Source of the DNA: Campanula takesimana | Lineage: Eukaryota; Streptophyta; Magnoliopsida; Asterales; Campanulaceae | Length of the DNA stretch: 64,000 nt | Reading direction: 5' to 3' | NCBI GenBank assembly: GCA_026119855.1 | Contig: JAOWBW010000027.1 | Location: 434,001-498,000, forward strand | Shown: positions 22,510 to 33,286 of the stretch, piece after piece | Layout: each line of letters opens with the position of its first letter | Numbering within the stretch: the first letter of the stretch is position 1 | The notes under the pieces: model-generated | Seen by the model: only the letters and a program-made list of their open reading frames with translations | Database searches by the model: none | What the model was told of the DNA's origin: nothing | Translations under genes and position numbers: made by a program

Positions 22510-24392
22510 AGTAACAGGGATACTTGTTTCACCACTGAATAATATACTCTCAATGAAGCATCCAACATAGTGGCCACAATGAATCCCATCAGGTTGCTTC
22601 GGGCACTATTAATAACAATTGATGTTTGTATTAAAAATTTCTAAAATATGAATTAATTTATACTCTATCGACAAGTTTATAAAGTAAATTACCTGAATGC
22701 TATTCCATTTGAAACTGTTGAAGAGGGCCTTCTTGGTAGTCCCTGGACGACGGGTCCGAAAAGCTCTCATGCCACTATTAAAATATGAAATAAACATGTC
22801 AAAAATATATATGAATGTATAATTCTAGTTTTCATAAAAGAAAGTTTAAAAGAGAACACGTTACTGTTCAACAAGCTGTTTCAAGTTCTGATTTTTTGAA
22901 ATTTTTCCATCTTCAGCTGGATCCATATAGTAGATGCTCTCTGTCTTGGTATTGATGGCAACCAATACCCAATGTTTCCTGTATATTTAGTTAAAACAAG
23001 GTTGAAAAATAAACATCACCCAAGCTTTATTGATTTCTAAGTTCAAATAAATTTTACATTTACTAAGCATAAAAATGAATATTATATTTAGTTAACTTAC
23101 CCCACATTATGAGGCATTAAAACAAGGTGGTCTACTCCAACATAATGCAGCAGACAATCAGCCAAATAATTGGATGCAGCAGAAATATCTACTAGAGGAG
23201 GAACCGTATGGGGCGAAGCAAAAGAGAACTTGGCAGCTAACTCAGGATTTTTGGAAAGATATACATCACCCAAATATCTTTTATTAAGAGAAAATACATG
23301 AGTGTATAATAGCTAAAGAAAATATATTGTCAAATGTGAAAATCAAAATATTCAAGTAGTAGTAGTAGAAATATTACCTTATGTATAAGACAATAGAAGA
23401 GGAACTTAGCCACTGGTCATCCAGAATCTCCATAATGTTCTCCCGTCCAATGTGCTCAATCCAAGACTGTCCATCAAAATATGATTTAATGGGAACTTCA
23501 ATGTCATTGACAACGTCGGTGTGAATGACAGCACGTAGAAGAACCAAGATGACATCACCGTGACTAGAATCACTAAGAAGGGGATAACCTAGTTGTCTTT
23601 GTGGTGCTCCACCGGTGGACTCTAACGTTCTCTCCTTTTTCTTTGCCATTCCAGATTGATCAACTTCCTTGTGAAGATTTGTTTTCCCCTTGACAGTATT
23701 CATTGGCTTCATGATCTACAATCATTATAAGAAAGCTTATTAAGTGTTGAATGTCCATTTATTAAGTGTTGAATGTCCATTTATGCACAACTGGAATAAT
23801 TAAATGCACAATGTAGTAGATAAAATGTTACCGGTTTCTCCAAAGACACCAACGTTTTTGGCCAGGGAAGAAAATACCCGGGAGCTCCTCCTACAGTTCT
23901 TGCTTCATCACACGGAACCGGTAGCGGTGTATCTTTTTCTTCTTCGACCGCCACCTCAAATTGAACTCTCACATAACCAGCTTCGAGGCGAACACCATGA
24001 CAGGTTTCATTAAGGCCATTGTGCAACATCCCTTTCCCAACATATCTACGAGGTGTCCCTTGGTATAAATAACACAAGACCGGACCCTGCCACAAATTAT
24101 CAAATCTGAAAAGTGATGAGTGAAAACAGAAAACGAATATCAATTTCTAAAAAAAGAAAAAATATGGTCCAAAAGACGAGTGTTTAAAAAAAAAAAAAAA
24201 AACCTCTGGAAGGTCTACATCTGGATCACCATGTCCACGAAAATCATCAAGATCACCTGGATCGGCACAATCATCCATATCAAAATTATCCATTTGGCTC
24301 GATCCTCCAGATGACGGCTCACGAAAGACCTTGCGTTTCATCTCTTCCACCTCTTTTTCTAGAGAAGAAAATTTCTTTTTCAACTTAGCCAA
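20516..24392 (-). CDS. CACTA 2 second gene: coiled coil, conserved middle domain and Ulp1-type cysteine protease
   Basis: Multi-exon minus-strand gene assembled by reading open segments bounded by GT/AG. Approximate exons: 24392-24204 (KLKKKFSSLEKEVEEMKRK coiled coil, acidic tail), 24086-23832 (CHGVRLEAGYVRVQFEV, LPVPCDEARTVGG), 23715-23378, 23277-23101, 22978-22865, 22774-22693, 22605-22510 and a final 20623-20516. The last exons show Ulp1/C48 features: KHWVLVAIN (His), YYMDPAEDG (Asp), then KQPDGIHCGHYVGCF (Gln and Cys). Ulp1 proteases remove SUMO-like proteins; such genes are known in plant CACTA elements, with unproven role. Exon joins are inferred, and the start is uncertain because this frame overlaps the TnpD end. 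Confidence 0.6.
21369..21422. repeat. 54-bp MITE-derived hairpin
   Basis: Near-perfect palindrome: CCTCCGTCCCAAAATGAA, an 11-bp loop, then TTCATTTTGGGACGGATGG. The ends match the Stowaway type seen elsewhere in the window, so it is probably a MITE reduced to its terminal repeats. Confidence 0.75.
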
Positions 24393-24393
24393 T

Positions 24394-27090
24394 TCAGAGG
24401 CCTGGGGTGCCGACTCTAATGACTTTTTGGTAACATTTATAAGAAACCACGTGTGTATCAGGTCCTCTAGACAACCACTTCACCCTTTCGGATACTGACT
24501 CATTCCGCAGTAGCTTTTCTGAAATATGATTACGGAACCACTCAATGAATGTACGGTTGTGCTCCACTTGAATCCAATTCAAATCTCTATCTGGATGCTT
24601 ACGTGACATCATTTGCTTGTGCAACTTGACAAATGGTTCCACATCGACGCTATTGTGTAAAATACACAAATGTACCCTATGTCGTTGTTCAAGGGTAATC
24701 TCAACTTGTTGACCTCCTGTGACACCTTCACCATCAATCCTACCAGTGTGACATGTAGTTGGAAGTCCAATTGATTCGACATTTGGGATGTACTCAGACC
24801 AATATTCTAATGCTTCTTCCACTAAGTAGCGTTCTGCGATGCAACCCTCCGGACGATACCTAGTCATCACATACTCTTTCAACACTTTCATATACCTCTC
24901 ACTCCCATACATCCATCTCATACGACCAGGACCACACATCCTTGTCTCATAAACCAGGTGAACAGTCAAATGAACCATGATATCGAAGAAAGAAGGTGGG
25001 AAATACATCTCAAGCTCACAAAGTGTCTCCACAATTTGTTTTTGGTAATGAGATAACCTTCTAGGATTAATGACTTTACTACTCATCGCCTTGAAAAACC
25101 AACATAACTTTGTTATAGTGGTGCGCACATTTTCTGGCAAAATGGAGCGAATCGCAATTGGGAGTAGAGTCTCAATGATGACATGGTAATCATGAGACTT
25201 CAAAGATGTCAACTTCAACCCATTTTCAGATACCAAACTCTGAATGTTAGATGAGTACCCCTCTAGGACCTTAACTGACTGAAGTGTCTCAAGTAAAACC
25301 TTTTTCTCATAATTAGACAATGTATGAGCGGCAGGTGGTAAATATGGTGATTTCCCTTCCTTTATCACAGGCGCTAATTCTCCTCTAATTCCAAGTTCAA
25401 CCATGTCCATTCTTGCATTATACCCATCTTTAGACTTCTCTTTGTCACCTAGCAAAGTATTTAAAATACTAGCACAAACATTTTTTTCAGTATGCATGAG
25501 ATCAATAAAGTGTCTCACATACAAGTCTTTCCAATAGCTTAATTCGAAAAAAATTGATTTCTTCTTCCAACCTTTAGTAGGAACTGTCTTTGCAAAATTC
25601 TTACCAAACTGTGCCTCAATGTTTTCTACCTTTTCCAACACATCCTCACCTGTCAATATATCAGGTGCTTTTCGCTCTTCAACTTCACCATTGAATGCCT
25701 CTGACATTGTCCGATACCGATGATTCGGTTCCAACCACCTCCTATGTCCCATGTAAACGGATTTCTTACAATGAACTAAACGAAGATGATCAGTGTCCTC
25801 AGTACACCAAGGACATGCAGTACGCCCTTTCACACTATAGCCAGAAAGATTCCCATAAGCTGGAAAATCATTGATTGTTCCAAATATCATGGCTTTTAAC
25901 ATGAAATTATCCTTTCTGTACCCATCAAACATATCAATGCCCTGTTCCCACAATAACTTCAGGTCGTCAATTAGAGGAGCCAAGTAGACGTCAATGTCAT
26001 TACCTGGTTGTCTCGGACCTGGTATCAAAATAGACAACATCATGTACCGGCGCTTCATACACAACCAAGGTGCCAGATTATAGATCATCAGAATAACAGG
26101 CCATGTACTATGGCTAGTACTTTGAACCCCAAAAGGATTCATTCCATCAGATGAAAGTACTAAGCGCAAGTTTCTTGGCTCTTTGCCAAATTCTGGATAT
26201 CTATCATCAAATTTCTTCCATTGAGGTGAATCAGCTGGGTGTCTCAACATTCCATCTTTAATTCGCCCATCTTGATGCCATGTCAAATGTTTAGCATCAT
26301 TCGGGCTGCTGTATAACCGCCTAATTCTTGGAATTATTGGGAAGTACCACATAACCTTGGCAGGGGATTTCTTTTTGTTATAACATTTTGTACCGCACTT
26401 AGGACATTCACTGAGATCTGCGTACTCTTTGCGGTACAGAATACAATCTTTTGGACAAGCATGAATCTTCTCATGTGTTAAGCCAATTAGTTTGAGCATC
26501 TGTTTAGCATCATATGCTCAACGAGGGAGCACATTATCATCTGGCAACAAATCACTCACGGCTTGTAACAATTCTGTAAAGAACACGTCAGAAACCTGGT
26601 GACCAGCTTTTAAGTTATACAAAGTCAAAACAGCAGACAGTTTTGTTGCCTTTGTACACCCAGGCCATAAGGGTAACCCAGCATCATCCCTCAACCTCTC
26701 ATGCATATCAGGATGGTCCCATAGTTCTTCATTCATAACATACGGAGTATCCGTTACAGGACTAGATGCTCCATCACGATCAATCGGCCCAATATTTGTA
26801 TCCATCTTATCTGAAGAGCGGAAGTCGGGACTTGAACGGTTTAAGCTACACTGACCTTTCCCCTCACCATGATATGTCCAGACAGTGTATGTTTTATCTA
26901 TACCATGACAAATTAAATGTTCATACAACACTTCCTCACCACTGACTGTTTTAACATTCAAACATTTTTGACATGGACATGTGATGAACTGAGGATTACT
27001 AGCATGTTGAGCTGCATGAGTACAGAACTCTTTGACTCCATTCTTATACGCTTTTGATAATCGGTCCGCAATAATCCACTTACGATCCAT
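24394..27090 (-). pseudogene. tnpD: CACTA 2 transposase TnpD (one in-frame TGA)
   Basis: En/Spm-type transposase. Residues 1-90 match the transposase-associated domain (MDRKWIIADRLSKAYKNGV, FITCPCQKCLN). The stop TGA at 26520-26518 follows LLPDDNVLPR; six codons later the same frame resumes at MLKLIGLTHEKIHACPKDC and stays open for 701 residues. It contains ECPKCGTKCY, SDGMNPFG, GDKEKSKDGYNARMDMVELG and the DUF4218 block (CELEMYFPPSFFDIM). It ends at TPGL soon after SRGPDTHVVSYKCYQK, so the usual C-terminal DUF4216 region is missing. TnpD with a partner protein cuts and joins the element ends. About 898 codons; a single nonsense change plus C-terminal loss. Calling it a pseudogene assumes no readthrough. 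Confidence 0.85.
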
Positions 27091-28254
27091 AGCTAACTAA
27101 ATTGCAAATAAATGTCACCATAACATTTTTTGAATAATTGCAACTAAGCTAAATCAAAAATAAACAACAACGGATACACTAGGATCAGATACACCGAAAC
27201 AAACAGACCCTAAAGAAACACACTAGCATCAATATACCATGCCTAACCACATTATTAAAATATCCTGGACTTCCCATTAAAGAGTCCTGTCGAGATGGAA
27301 CAAATTCATCTATTTCTATATAAACACAACTATAATGCTAATAATTAAATTTATTTCTACTGTATACAGTAACGATGTAAAGAAAAAGCAGCAACATAGA
27401 TATACGTGATTCTAAAGCAAAGATTTCAGAGAATAAAATTTATTTCAATTGGTTCAACCAACTGAACATGTACCACACAGTACAACACCTTTTAGCTATA
27501 AACCATATCATCGTGAAATTTTATTTTTGATCCATTGAAGATAAGAGCTAGCACAACACTGCAACATTGTAGTGTTAACCACCAATGATTTGCAAACTAC
27601 ATGACTACGGTTTATTCACAAAATATCATCGCAGAAAAACCAAATGCCTAATACGACCGCATTGCAAATTAAGGAAGAAAAAACCAAATGCCCAAAATTG
27701 ACTTTTCCCAAATTCAAAATTAAAACTTGAATTTCATAATAGAAATTTCAATTTAGGGTTTCAAGATTAAATTTATAATCTGAGATTGAAGCCTAAATTT
27801 GAAATCACTAAATACCGAGAGATGAGAAATAACAAATTTACCTTCAGTTTTCACAAATCACGGTTAGCAAGACAAGCCGACGATGGCGCTGAGAGTAGCC
27901 GACGATGGCGCTGGTATGACGATGGCGGTGTGAAGTGGGCTAGAATAAAGCGTCTGTGGGAGAAGGAGAAGGAGCACACCTCGCACGGGGCTTGCAGCAA
28001 CACAATGTAATTAATGAAGGAGGAAGGCAGTGGAGGCTGACGGGAGAGGGAGGAGTGGGTGCGGCGGCTGGGGAAGGTTAGATAGCCGGGCTGGCGATGG
28101 CTGGAAAAGGCTTCGGTCTAGTCGTCGCCGGTCGTCGTTCTCCGTGGGGAAGGGGAAGGGGAAGGTATAGGGAAGGGTTATCGTGGGTTTGTTTGGGTTT
28201 CGAAGTGCGAATGGCGGGGGAGTTGTATTTGGGTTTAATTTCATCAATCCCTTT
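27091..28254. other. CACTA 2 upstream region of tnpD
   Basis: Non-coding in my reading. AT-rich to about 27840, then a GC-rich block (27850-28240), with a weak minus-strand Pro-rich open frame (28247-28011) lacking family motifs. Probably the promoter and leader of tnpD. Confidence 0.45.
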
Positions 28255-28560
28255 CATAGCGCTTGGTTAAGGAAAAAAAAAGTCGATTTATCAAACGCAG
28301 TTACATAGCGCGTCTATTGTGCGCTATATTAGCTAAACCAAAAAAAAAATAAAAAAAAAATTACAGCTTACGAAACACTAACTAAGATAGCGTTTTATTA
28401 TGCGCTATTGTAGCTCTGTACAACCATAGCGTTTTCGCTCCATGCGCTATGCTAGCTAATTGAAAAAAAAAATAAAAAATAAACGGCTGGGCTATTAACC
28501 CTATGCACTATCTAAGGCCCTCTCTTAGATAGCACTTTAAAAAAACGCTATCTAAGTTGC
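28255..28560. repeat. Right subterminal repeats of CACTA 2
   Basis: Repeated CATAGCGCGT, TGCGCTAT and ATAGCGTTTT units in both orientations inside the right end. They mirror 19831-20250. Confidence 0.88.
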
Positions 28561-29093
28561 GTTTCCTAAAGCCCAATTTGTACTAGTGGTCTTTGTCGGC
28601 TTCGAAGATCGATGTTGAAGAAGAAAGAAATCGTGCTGAGATACTGGTTGGTGAGAAGACCATGGCTGAGGAAAAGCTTGCTCTGCTAGAAGACCGATAT
28701 GCCCGTTTGGAGGAGAGCGTGCTGGGAAGGGAGAAAGCCGTTGTTGAAGCTTACAAGAAGGGCCCCCAATTTAGGGAGGATTTGAGCGACCGTGTCGGCA
28801 CGGTGTACAATGATGCCTGGTCCAATTTGACTCGTCTTCTCTACATCGATCCGGAGGTTAACGTGCCGTTGGAAAAATGTTCTCGTCTTTTCCAGCAAGA
28901 TGCTTACAGTGTGGAGGCGAGGGGGGCTCATTCCATGGTCCTGTTTTCTGAAGGCGCTCTTAGAATCATCAGGGCTCAGGATCGAAAGGCTAACAGACCC
29001 GTTTGGGACCCACCAGCATTGGATCCTAACAACTTTGAGAAGCTTTTGGAGAGATCCGCAGCCGACGCAGAAATGTCTATTTTTGTAATGTAA

Positions 29094-29931
29094 GGCCGGT
29101 GAAGCCCTTTGATACAATTAGTTTTTGTTTTAAGTATTTATGCGACTCGGCCCAGCGTCGCCTGGGGGAGTTTAAACACCTTTGGATTTTTTGTTGTTTA
29201 AGTATTTGTATGCCCGGGGCCCAGCGTTGTCTGGGGGGCGTAAACGCTTAACTTTTGCTAATACCAGGATTTGCCTACCTCGGTTTGAGGTGTACATTAC
29301 CCTTGCCTTTTGACAGTTGTAGTCAAGTGTCATCTCGTTACTTAGTAATGTTATTCTATCTTGGTTTGAGATGTCAACATTGTTTAAGGTGACGAGATGT
29401 TGCAGGGCTAGTTTTGGCCGTTCACGGGCCGTGGTTGTTTCACCTAAACAAACCGTGACGAGCGTTTAAATGCATGATTTTGTAAGGACTAACTTATGAC
29501 TAGTCTCAAATTGTCATGGGAACTAGATGTAACAATCTTAACCCAAGTTTGAGAGCACTAGTTGATAGAGTTAGGTTTTGATCATAACCGAGCTTAGGCT
29601 ATGTTGGTAAGCCGTGGTCGTTCACCGTTTAGGCTGCGACGGGCGTTAGGAGCTCGGTTTGTAAGAACTAATTCGTAGTTAGTCTCAAATTGTCATGGGA
29701 ACTAGATGTATTAATCTTAACCAAAATTTGAGAGCACTAACTGACAGAATTAGGTTTTGATTTTCTTGAGTCGTGACGTTTAAGTCAACTCGGAATGACG
29801 ATCTCAGCATTGTTAAGTAGTGCTTGGAACGTGGTCAAGAATCAGAGTTATAAAAAGGAAAATTTTTATTGATAATAATAAAGGAATATCTAATTTGGTA
29901 AATGCTATGAACTAGAGACTGCAAATCTAAT
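29094..29931. other. Convergent 3' region between Tat accessory gene and integrase
   Basis: The accessory gene (plus strand) and pol (minus strand) end facing each other here. No ORF. It contains two related GGCCCAGCGTCGCCTGGGG-like blocks (29154 and 29219) and two copies of a roughly 100-bp block (29482-29583 and 29661-29762) spaced about 179 bp apart. These may be shared 3' untranslated or termination sequences. Confidence 0.6.
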
Positions 29932-30650
29932 CTAGAAAGCAAAAAAGATAGATAGGGTGCCAAGGAGTTGCTGATAGTATTTCCTCAGGTGCTCTGAATG
30001 CCATGGGTATTTAAGCTCTTTTCCTTCCAGAGATTTGAGCATGTAGGTCCCCTCTCTGATAACGTGAGTAACAATATAGGGACCTTCCCAATTTGGAGAG
30101 AGTTTATTTTGGTGAGCCTTCAAGTGTGTCGACTCGATCTTTCTGAGTACCCAGTCACCGACTTCAAAAACTCTTTTCTTTACCTTGCTGTCATGGTAGG
30201 CCTTGGTCTTCTGCTTATAATTTATCATTTTGAGTTGAGCCGTCAGCCTTTTTGCTTCAACTAGGTCTAGGTCTAGAGGTCGGTTGTATTCATTGACCAC
30301 CTCATCATAATTGGACACCCTGAAGGTAGGTAAGGCCATCTCGGCTGGAGCCATAGCTTCTGATCCATAAGTTAATGCAAAGGGAGTCTCCCCAGATGAT
30401 TTTCTGTGTTTGACTTCTAGTCTGTTTAATTCTTCGGCGAAGGCGTCAGAGAACTGGATTCCGTTGTCGGTCACGATGGAATGTGGGACGCCGAACCGAC
30501 ACCATATATAGTCTGGGATGAAGTTGATGGCGTTCTCCTCTGTGATTTTAGCCAAGGGCTTAGCCTCCACCCACTTGGTGAAGTAGTCGACTGCTACAAT
30601 TACGAACTTGTTGCTTCCCTTTGCTAAGGGGAATGGTCAATGATATCAAC
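29932..30650 (-). pseudogene. Tat integrase, C-terminal part (core deletion)
   Basis: Continues the integrase after a one-base frameshift near 30630. It shows NKFVIVAVDYFTKWVEAKPL, then IVTDNGIQFSD with the second catalytic Asp. The sequence then passes straight from LEVKHRKSS to GETPFALTYGSEA. In family members a segment of about 40-45 residues lies between, including the catalytic Glu. The C-terminal domain (GDWVLRKI, LSPNWEGPY) is present to the stop. Integrase joins cDNA ends to the target; this one cannot be active. The deletion is deduced from known family spacing. Confidence 0.85.
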
Positions 30651-31553
30651 TCCCCACATGTCAAACGGCCATATCGGTATGATAAGACTTTGTTCTACAG
30701 GTGGCACCTTTGGCAGGTCCGAGAAGTGCTGGCATTTGTCGCACTTCTTTACGTAGGCTTGGGCTTCTTCTCTTAAGTTAGGCCAGTAGTAACCAAGTGT
30801 GATTGCTTTATCAGCAAGGGTTCTGGCCCCCGGGTGTCCTCCGCAAACTCCCTCATGTACCTCAGCCAGAAGTTTCTCGGTATCTTTAGGGGAAACACAT
30901 CTTAGGAGAGGCCTGGAGAATGACCTTCGATATAGAATGTCGTTCCCGACTATGTACCTGGCCGTCTTCTTCTTTATCGTTCTGGCCTCTAACTCATCTT
31001 CCGGTAGCCTGCCCTTCTCAATGTAGTCCTTGTAATCGTCAATCCAGGTTCTCTCTTCATCATCTAGAATTAGGATTTCATGTCTTTCGTAAGCTGGTTG
31101 GTCGGCATAAATGATAAGGGGATTGATTTCTTCTGACGTGGCCATCTTTGACAACAAGTCGGCCTCCAGGTTGTGTTCCCGTCCTACTTGCCTTATTTCC
31201 CAGAACTCCAAGTTCTTAGTGAGATTCAGGATGAGATCCCTATACTTAGTCAGCATGTGGTTCTCAGTGTTGTACTCTCCCTTCACTTGGTTTACCACTA
31301 GTTGGGAATCGCTGTAGGTCACCAGTTTATTTGCACCAAAGAACTCGGCCCTTTCTATTCCTAAGATCAAGGCTTCGTATTCCGCCTGGTTGTTTGAAGC
31401 TGGGAAATTAAATCTGATGAAGTTACGGGCCACATGTTCGCCGCCTGGACTTGTTAAATATACCCCGGCTCCACTTATTCCTTTTGTTATTGATCCATCT
31501 GTGTACAAGATCCAACAGTCGTCAGGTAATTCTTCTAAGGGCTCTCTGTCCAT
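30624..31553 (-). pseudogene. Tat second RNase H (archaeal type) and integrase N-terminus
   Basis: First domain (about residues 10-145): WILYTDGSITKGISGAGVYL, NNQAEYEALILGIE and YSDSQLVVNQVKGEY supply the Asp-Glu-Asp of a type I RNase H, and LEADLLSKMA supplies the last Asp. The second, archaeal-like RNase H is a Tat hallmark. Then an H2C2 zinc-binding region (HEGVCGGHPGARTLADK, KKCDKCQHF) and the first integrase Asp in DMWGVDIIDHSP, where the frame breaks. A stop separates this ORF from the degenerate RNase H before it. Confidence 0.88.
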
Positions 31554-32228
31554 GGAAAAATTCCTTTACCTTGTTGTCAGTGTATGCTCACTGGAGAACG
31601 CGGTCTCAACTAGGAAATCAACCAGAGGCTGCGCCATCAATGTCTTCCTCGACTTATAAGTGATGTCGAATTCAGTTAACTCAATGGACTAGTTCAGCAA
31701 TCTGCCTGAGCTGTCCATCTTGTGGAGTATTTTTCTGAGCGGCGTGTCGGTATAAACCGTGATGGGATGAGCGGAGAAGTATGCACGTAGTTTTCGGGCA
31801 GTAATGACCAAGGCATATGCTATCTTCTCGGCATTATAGTATCTGCTCTCGGTATCTGACAATGCTTTACTTACATAGTACACCGGCTTCTGAATTCCAT
31901 TATCTTCTCGTACTAACACGGCCGCCACGGCTCTGTCCGTTGCCGCCAGGAATACGGAGAGTGTTTCTCCCATAATCGAACTGCTAAGCAATGGGGGTAA
32001 ACCCAAGTATTCTTTTATTTTCTGGAATGAAGCAGAGCATTCTGAGGTCCACTCGAAGTCCTTAGTTCCTTTCAGGGCCTTGAAGAAAGCTAACGACTTT
32101 TCTGCCGACTTGGCGATAAATCTTCCCAGGGCGGCCACCCTGCCATTCAACCGTTGAACCTCTTTTACACACGTCGGCTCTTTCATGTCGACCAGGGCCT
32201 GGATCTTCTCCGGATTTGCCTCGATGCC
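31554..32228 (-). pseudogene. Tat degenerate first RNase H (connection)
   Basis: Downstream of RT. It contains GIEANPEKIQALVDM, PVYYVSKALSDTESRYYNAEK and RKLRAYFSAHPITVYTD, the Gypsy RT-linked RNase H fold that is degenerate in Tat elements. The entry is cut from RT by TGA (32231-32229), where relatives read Arg-Gly-Ile (CGA to TGA). TAG near 31690 replaces an expected Trp. Role in intact elements: structural connection between RT and the second RNase H. Confidence 0.8.
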
Positions 32229-33284
32229 TCATTGGGAAACCATGAAACCGAGGAACTTTCCTGCCGTGACCCCAAAAACACATTTACTTGGGTTGAGCTT
32301 CATGTCGTTTTCTTTCAGATTTTTTATAGTCTCCGCCAGGTCCGGGACATGGCTTCCTGACTTGGTTTTTATTACCATGTCGTCAATATAGGCTTCCATG
32401 TTTCGGCCGATCTGGGATTTGAACACCTTGTTCACCATCCTCTGATAAGTTGCGCTGGCATTCTTTAGGCCAAAAGGCATCATCACATAACAATAGATCC
32501 CTCCTGCTTCTTGGAAGGCGGTCTTTTCGATGTCGTCCTCGGCCATTTTGACCTGGTGATAACCAAAATAAGCGTCTAGGAAGCTCAAGGTTTGGTGTCC
32601 AGCTATGGAGTCGACCAACTTGTCTATTCTGGGTAGGGGGTAGCTATCCTTGGGGCATGCTTTATTGAGGTCTGTGAAATTGACACACATTCTCCACTTG
32701 CCGTTTTGTTTTTTCACCATTACGACATTAGCCAGCCACTCGGGGTATGTCGTTTCTCGGATGATCCCGGCCTTCATCAATTTATCAACCTCGGACTGGA
32801 TTGCCTGTTCTTTATCTATAGAAAAGACCCTTCGTCCTTGCTTGACGGGTTTGAAAAAACTGTCCACCTCTAGTTTGTGGAGAGTAATGGCTTCTTTAAC
32901 TCCAACCATGTCTTTGACTTTCCAAGGAAACACATCTAGGTTGTCTTTTAGCAGGTTGATGATTTCTTCTCTCTCTTCCGGGGAAAGTTGTTTCCCAATT
33001 CGTACCTTCTGTTCTGGGTAGTCTGGGTTGATGACGACCTCATCCAACTGGTCGACTGGTCTTAGCTTGGGACCGTCCCTGAACTCCAAGGTTTCCATGA
33101 TGATTTGCTTTACTTTTTCCTTGTCTTTGCCTTCTAGGCTCAAATTCTCCATATCTAGAAGTCTGTAAATCTCAGCATCCATGTGGGCAGGTATTGTGGC
33201 CCCCGAGCTTGGGACGAGGGCGAGGCCCGAGTCACTCGGCTCGTCCAAAGCTGTGTTTATGGAGATACAACCATATCCTTCCAA
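32229..33284 (-). pseudogene. Tat reverse transcriptase
   Basis: RT with palm and fingers motifs: WLANVVMVKKQNGKWRMCVN, KACPKDSYPLPRID, SFLDAYFGYHQVKM, MPFGLKNASATYQRMVN and the active site MEAYIDDMVIK, ending KCVFGVTAGKFLGFMVSQ at a TGA. The catalytic Asp residues are intact in this part. The frame differs from the protease ORF, so a shift lies near 33286. It copies element RNA into cDNA in the cytoplasmic particle of an intact element. Confidence 0.9.
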
Positions 33285-33286
33285 CC

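Larger units (their letters stand above)
19806..28588 (-). mobile_element. CACTA (En/Spm) element 2, near-complete
   Basis: 8.8-kb element with ends CACTAGTACAGAAAT (left) and, read inward, CACTAGTACAAATTG (right), flanked by a perfect GTC duplication (19803-19805 and 28589-28591). AGCGCT-type subterminal repeats lie at both ends. On the minus strand it encodes TnpD (27090-24394, one nonsense codon) and a multi-exon gene with a Ulp1-type protease domain (24392-20516). It is inserted in the coiled-coil exon of the Tat accessory gene. Because the duplication is exact, it is probably the youngest layer of the nest. Confidence 0.95.
17880..29093 (+). pseudogene. Tat antisense accessory gene (Transposase_28-like, coiled coil), split by CACTA 2
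   Basis: Gene-like unit opposite to pol. It starts MAGESTSARIVDRFEKN (17880), with a frameshift near 17975. The main domain (18033-18764) contains FFFKKFQLGLRLPLETFINE, PAHIGVNAVRYLTSFIVLC and FPDWIIHPNLVFLHE, a pattern I recognise from the plant 'putative gypsy type transposon' domain (PF04195). An intron follows (about 18765-18904), but I cannot join its exons in frame, and a TAG (18919) sits just after. The next exon (to 19527) is basic/acidic and coiled-coil; a clean phase-0 intron spans 19528-19605. The coiled coil continues to 19805, is interrupted by CACTA 2, and resumes in frame from 28589 to the stop at 29091-29093. Function unknown; such ORFs are known additions in Tat elements. Confidence 0.6.
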
